Assembly (NCBI RefSeq): GCF_004405105.1
Contig: NZ_SORW01000002.1
Span: 466,892-530,891, forward strand
Direction: 5' to 3'
Source: Jeotgalibacillus sp. R-1-5s-1
Lineage (GTDB): Bacteria > Bacillota > Bacilli > Bacillales > Jeotgalibacillaceae
DNA length: 64,000 bases
Shown here: piece after piece, positions 62,396-64,000 of the stretch
How the letters are laid out: every line of letters begins with the position of its first letter
How positions within the stretch are numbered: position 1 is the stretch's first letter
The notes under the pieces: model-generated
Database searches by the model: none
Seen by the model: only the letters and a program-made list of their open reading frames with translations
Told to the model about the DNA's origin: nothing
Translations under genes and position numbers: made by a program

Positions 62396-62636
62396 ACAGA
62401 AAAAACCCTCATCCCGTAACACTGGGACGAAGGTTTCTCCGCGGTACCACCCAAATTAGCTTTCGCTCTCTTAACTGAATCGTACATCCATTATGGCAGG
62501 TGTAATTCGATGATTGAAAAGGCCTGAGTTTCCACCACCCACTCAGTCTCTGCTTTTTGCCTGTTTCACATCTACTCCGTCTGCCGGATCATCGCAATAT
62601 ACTGTTTCACTTAAACGCTTTTAAGTGATAAAGAAT
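62396..62636 (-). promoter_or_regulatory. T-box riboswitch, probably tyrosine-specific
   Basis: The minus-strand leader contains the T-box core TGGTACCGCGG (62449-62439). A terminator follows, AACCTTCGTCCC pairing with GGGATGAGGGTT (62401-62435, one G-T pair and mismatch) plus TTTTT. Stem I shows GGCAG/CTGCC and GATG/CATC enclosing a specifier loop with AGTA on one side and GAATTACAC on the other. The UAC triplet at 62504-62502, followed by A, is the best specifier (Tyr). The AGAGA bulge and GGTGGAAACTC distal loop are also present. Confidence 0.93.
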
Positions 62637-62642
62637 ACTGCT

Positions 62643-62670
62643 ATATTAACACATTTGTACGTTCAGTCAA
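62643..62670 (-). promoter_or_regulatory. Predicted promoter of the T-box leader
   Basis: Minus strand TTGACT (62670-62665), 16-bp spacer, TAATAT (62648-62643). It starts transcription near 62636, directly upstream of Stem I and just after the EAL gene stop codon. Confidence 0.6.
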
Positions 62671-62676
62671 GTCTTT

Positions 62677-63702
62677 TCATGAAGCAAACGGTTTTTTCAA
62701 CTCCGGAACGATCGCTTTTTCGGAAGGTTTTCCGATCAAGTAACCCTGCCCAAGATCAAAACCGATTTTTTTACATATTTCAAGTTCTTCATTTCTTTCC
62801 ATACCTTCAGCAAGCACCTTAATACCAAGTTGTTCAGATGTTTGATAAACCCGATGAAGAAAATCCTGTTTCTGATGATCCTGATCACAGAAGGATATAT
62901 ATGAACGGTCAATTTTAACATAGTCGGGCTCAAGCATTTTTAACATATCAATTGTAGAAAAACCAGCTCCGACATCGTCAAGTGCAACCTTCATGCCTTC
63001 ACGTTTGTATGTTTTAAAAACTTTCTTTAGATGATCAACATCATTGATTTTTTCAGTCTCCACTACTTCGAAAACAAGATCCCGTGGATCCACATTATAC
63101 TTGTTTACGATTTGAAACGTATGACGGAGGCAGTATTCAGGGTTATAAATAGTAGACGGCAAGAAGTTGATGAAGCTCTTTACGCCTGGATCAATTTTTT
63201 CTTTTCTTGCTTTAATGGCTTCTTCTCTTGCTCTTTGGTCCAGAAGCGAATGCATCTCAGCGGCATTAGCTACCTGAAACAGCTCGTAAGGAGATATAGG
63301 ATTCTCATCTTTATCAGCCCTCAGCAGTGATTCATAACCATACAGTTCTCCATTTTTAATATCCATAATCGGCTGCAGATGGCTGATCATTTTGCCATGC
63401 TGAATGAAGTGTACAGTATTTCTATGTCTAAGTCTCACTGAAAATAAGTGCATTGGCATGTAACGGGTAAGATGACCATTGCTTGAAACACCACACTGAA
63501 TTTCAGCGTCAAGCATCTCTTCCATTTCTGCAAGTATTATTTCTATTTCCTTCAGACTTGTATAGTCGCGGTAAAATACACCTTTATCATGATCAAAATT
63601 GAAGCTCAGCCTTGAGATCTCACTTTCATTAGCCTTAACGTAAAAAGTTCCTTTGTCATCAAAGCTGACAGATACTCCACAGTGAACGCATTGTGATTTC
63701 AT
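62677..63702 (-). CDS. EAL-domain protein with N-terminal CxxC
   Basis: 341 residues. An N-terminal segment of about 90 residues with CVHCG, then an EAL domain (about 100-335). The signature is ESLLR, with NFLPST, EVVETEKI, DDVGAGFSTIDMLKMLEPDYVKID, EGME and GQGYLIGKPS. The metal-binding Asp pair and the main acidic residues are kept, so phosphodiesterase activity is possible, but several motifs deviate (VGAG for FGTG). No membrane helix or signal peptide. The ATG at 63702 has GGGGAG 11 bases upstream; a GTG at 63714 overlaps that site. Confidence 0.82.
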   Translation of the reverse strand: MKSQCVHCGVSVSFDDKGTFYVKANESEISRLSFNFDHDKGVFYRDYTSLKEIEIILAEMEEMLDAEIQCGVSSNGHLTRYMPMHLFSVRLRHRNTVHFIQHGKMISHLQPIMDIKNGELYGYESLLRADKDENPISPYELFQVANAAEMHSLLDQRAREEAIKARKEKIDPGVKSFINFLPSTIYNPEYCLRHTFQIVNKYNVDPRDLVFEVVETEKINDVDHLKKVFKTYKREGMKVALDDVGAGFSTIDMLKMLEPDYVKIDRSYISFCDQDHQKQDFLHRVYQTSEQLGIKVLAEGMERNEELEICKKIGFDLGQGYLIGKPSEKAIVPELKKPFAS

Positions 63703-64000
63703 CTTTACTGTCACTCCCCATCCCTTATTTATTGCTTTAACTTTTATACATCTACCCTATATATACATACTTTATTCCTATTTAGTAAAATGATAATGCT
63801 TTTTTTGTGAATTTTTCAGGATTTTTTGGAAGTGAGTAAATTTGATTATATGGAAACTGGAATCACGCTATCTAGAGCAGTTCAGTATCCTATTGTAAAA
63901 ATCGGGCTAGACCCACCCTCCGCTCGTATAGTATAGATAACCAGATTTTTCTCTGGTTCCTCTGTTATACATGTTTTATTTGTATAATGAAGGTGGATCA
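63703..64000. other. Right-edge gene-free stretch
   Basis: Upstream region of the EAL gene, mostly AT-rich. It has a small hairpin AACCAGA/TCTGGTT (63939-63958), and TATAAT followed by GAAGGTGG near 63984-63997. The latter may be the -10 or leader of a plus-strand gene beyond the edge. Nothing certain. Confidence 0.35.

Noticed and set aside
62504..62509. Leucine (UUA) as T-box specifier
   Set aside because: The specifier is normally followed by A and offset by one base from the GAA of the loop E motif; UAC fits both rules and UUA neither.

Overview
The window is a chromosomal segment of a low-to-mid GC Gram-positive bacterium of the order Bacillales. The evidence is a gene set and order recalled from Bacillus subtilis: ktrC, ykuU/ykuT, dapL/dapH, ccpC, darB, ykuJ, fadH, ykyB, cheV, patA, ykwC/ykwB, ptsHI, clpE, mtnE/mtnU, a KinE-like kinase, ktrD, rsgI/sigI and ykoY. 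Strong GGAGG ribosome binding sites, CtsR, Rex and FadR operators, a T-box and a yybP-ykoY riboswitch agree with this. The genus cannot be fixed from the sequence alone. Reading the window right to left follows roughly the 1.40 to 1.52 Mb direction of B. subtilis, with lineage-specific insertions. There are no transposases, prophage genes, CRISPR arrays, rRNA or tRNA genes.

Layout. 1-6.8 kb: the 5' part of ktrC, cytochrome bd oxidase cydAB behind a Rex-type operator, and a heterodimeric ABC exporter pair. 7.3-17.2 kb: the 'yku' block, with peroxiredoxin, MscS channel, acetyl-pathway lysine genes dapL and dapH, a darB-MFS-ccpC operon, ykuJ, a glutaredoxin-like protein and FadR-controlled fadH. 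17.2-23.1 kb: a PAS-GGDEF-EAL protein and the polyphosphate operon ppx-ppk. 23.2-31.4 kb: ykyB, cheV, ykuV, an MFS transporter, corA, patA, ykwC and ykwB. 31.5-38 kb: ptsHI, a MoxR/DUF58/membrane-protein operon, and an SDR with a small protein. 38-46 kb: an acidic lipoprotein, CtsR-regulated clpE, an M3 peptidase, a MarR regulator, a metallophosphoesterase and mtnE. 46-57.6 kb: mtnU, a sensor kinase, an acyltransferase-like membrane protein, a B12/radical SAM protein, ktrD, sigI-rsgI, ykoY with its manganese riboswitch, and an extended SDR. 57.8-63.7 kb: a solitary RND pump, an NhaC-family transporter behind a T-box that reads best as tyrosine-specific, and an EAL protein.

Functional links. 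dapH, dapL and patA are three steps of the acetylated diaminopimelate/lysine pathway, split over two loci. ktrC and ktrD are the two halves of a potassium uptake system at opposite ends of the window. DarB (c-di-AMP sensing) is encoded with the TCA-cycle repressor CcpC. Two EAL proteins suggest c-di-GMP turnover. HPr/enzyme I, CcpC, Rex-controlled cytochrome bd and FadR-controlled fadH together cover carbon and redox control.

The least explained signal is a family of about 115-bp interspersed palindromic elements (at least seven full or derived copies, plus fragments). Each copy has 15-bp terminal arms that differ from copy to copy yet are usually perfectly self-complementary. Two inner helices also vary with compensating changes. 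One copy carries a nested insertion of a different repeat, and another is an internal deletion derivative. They lie between genes, often at convergent 3' ends. I know of no named family that they match.
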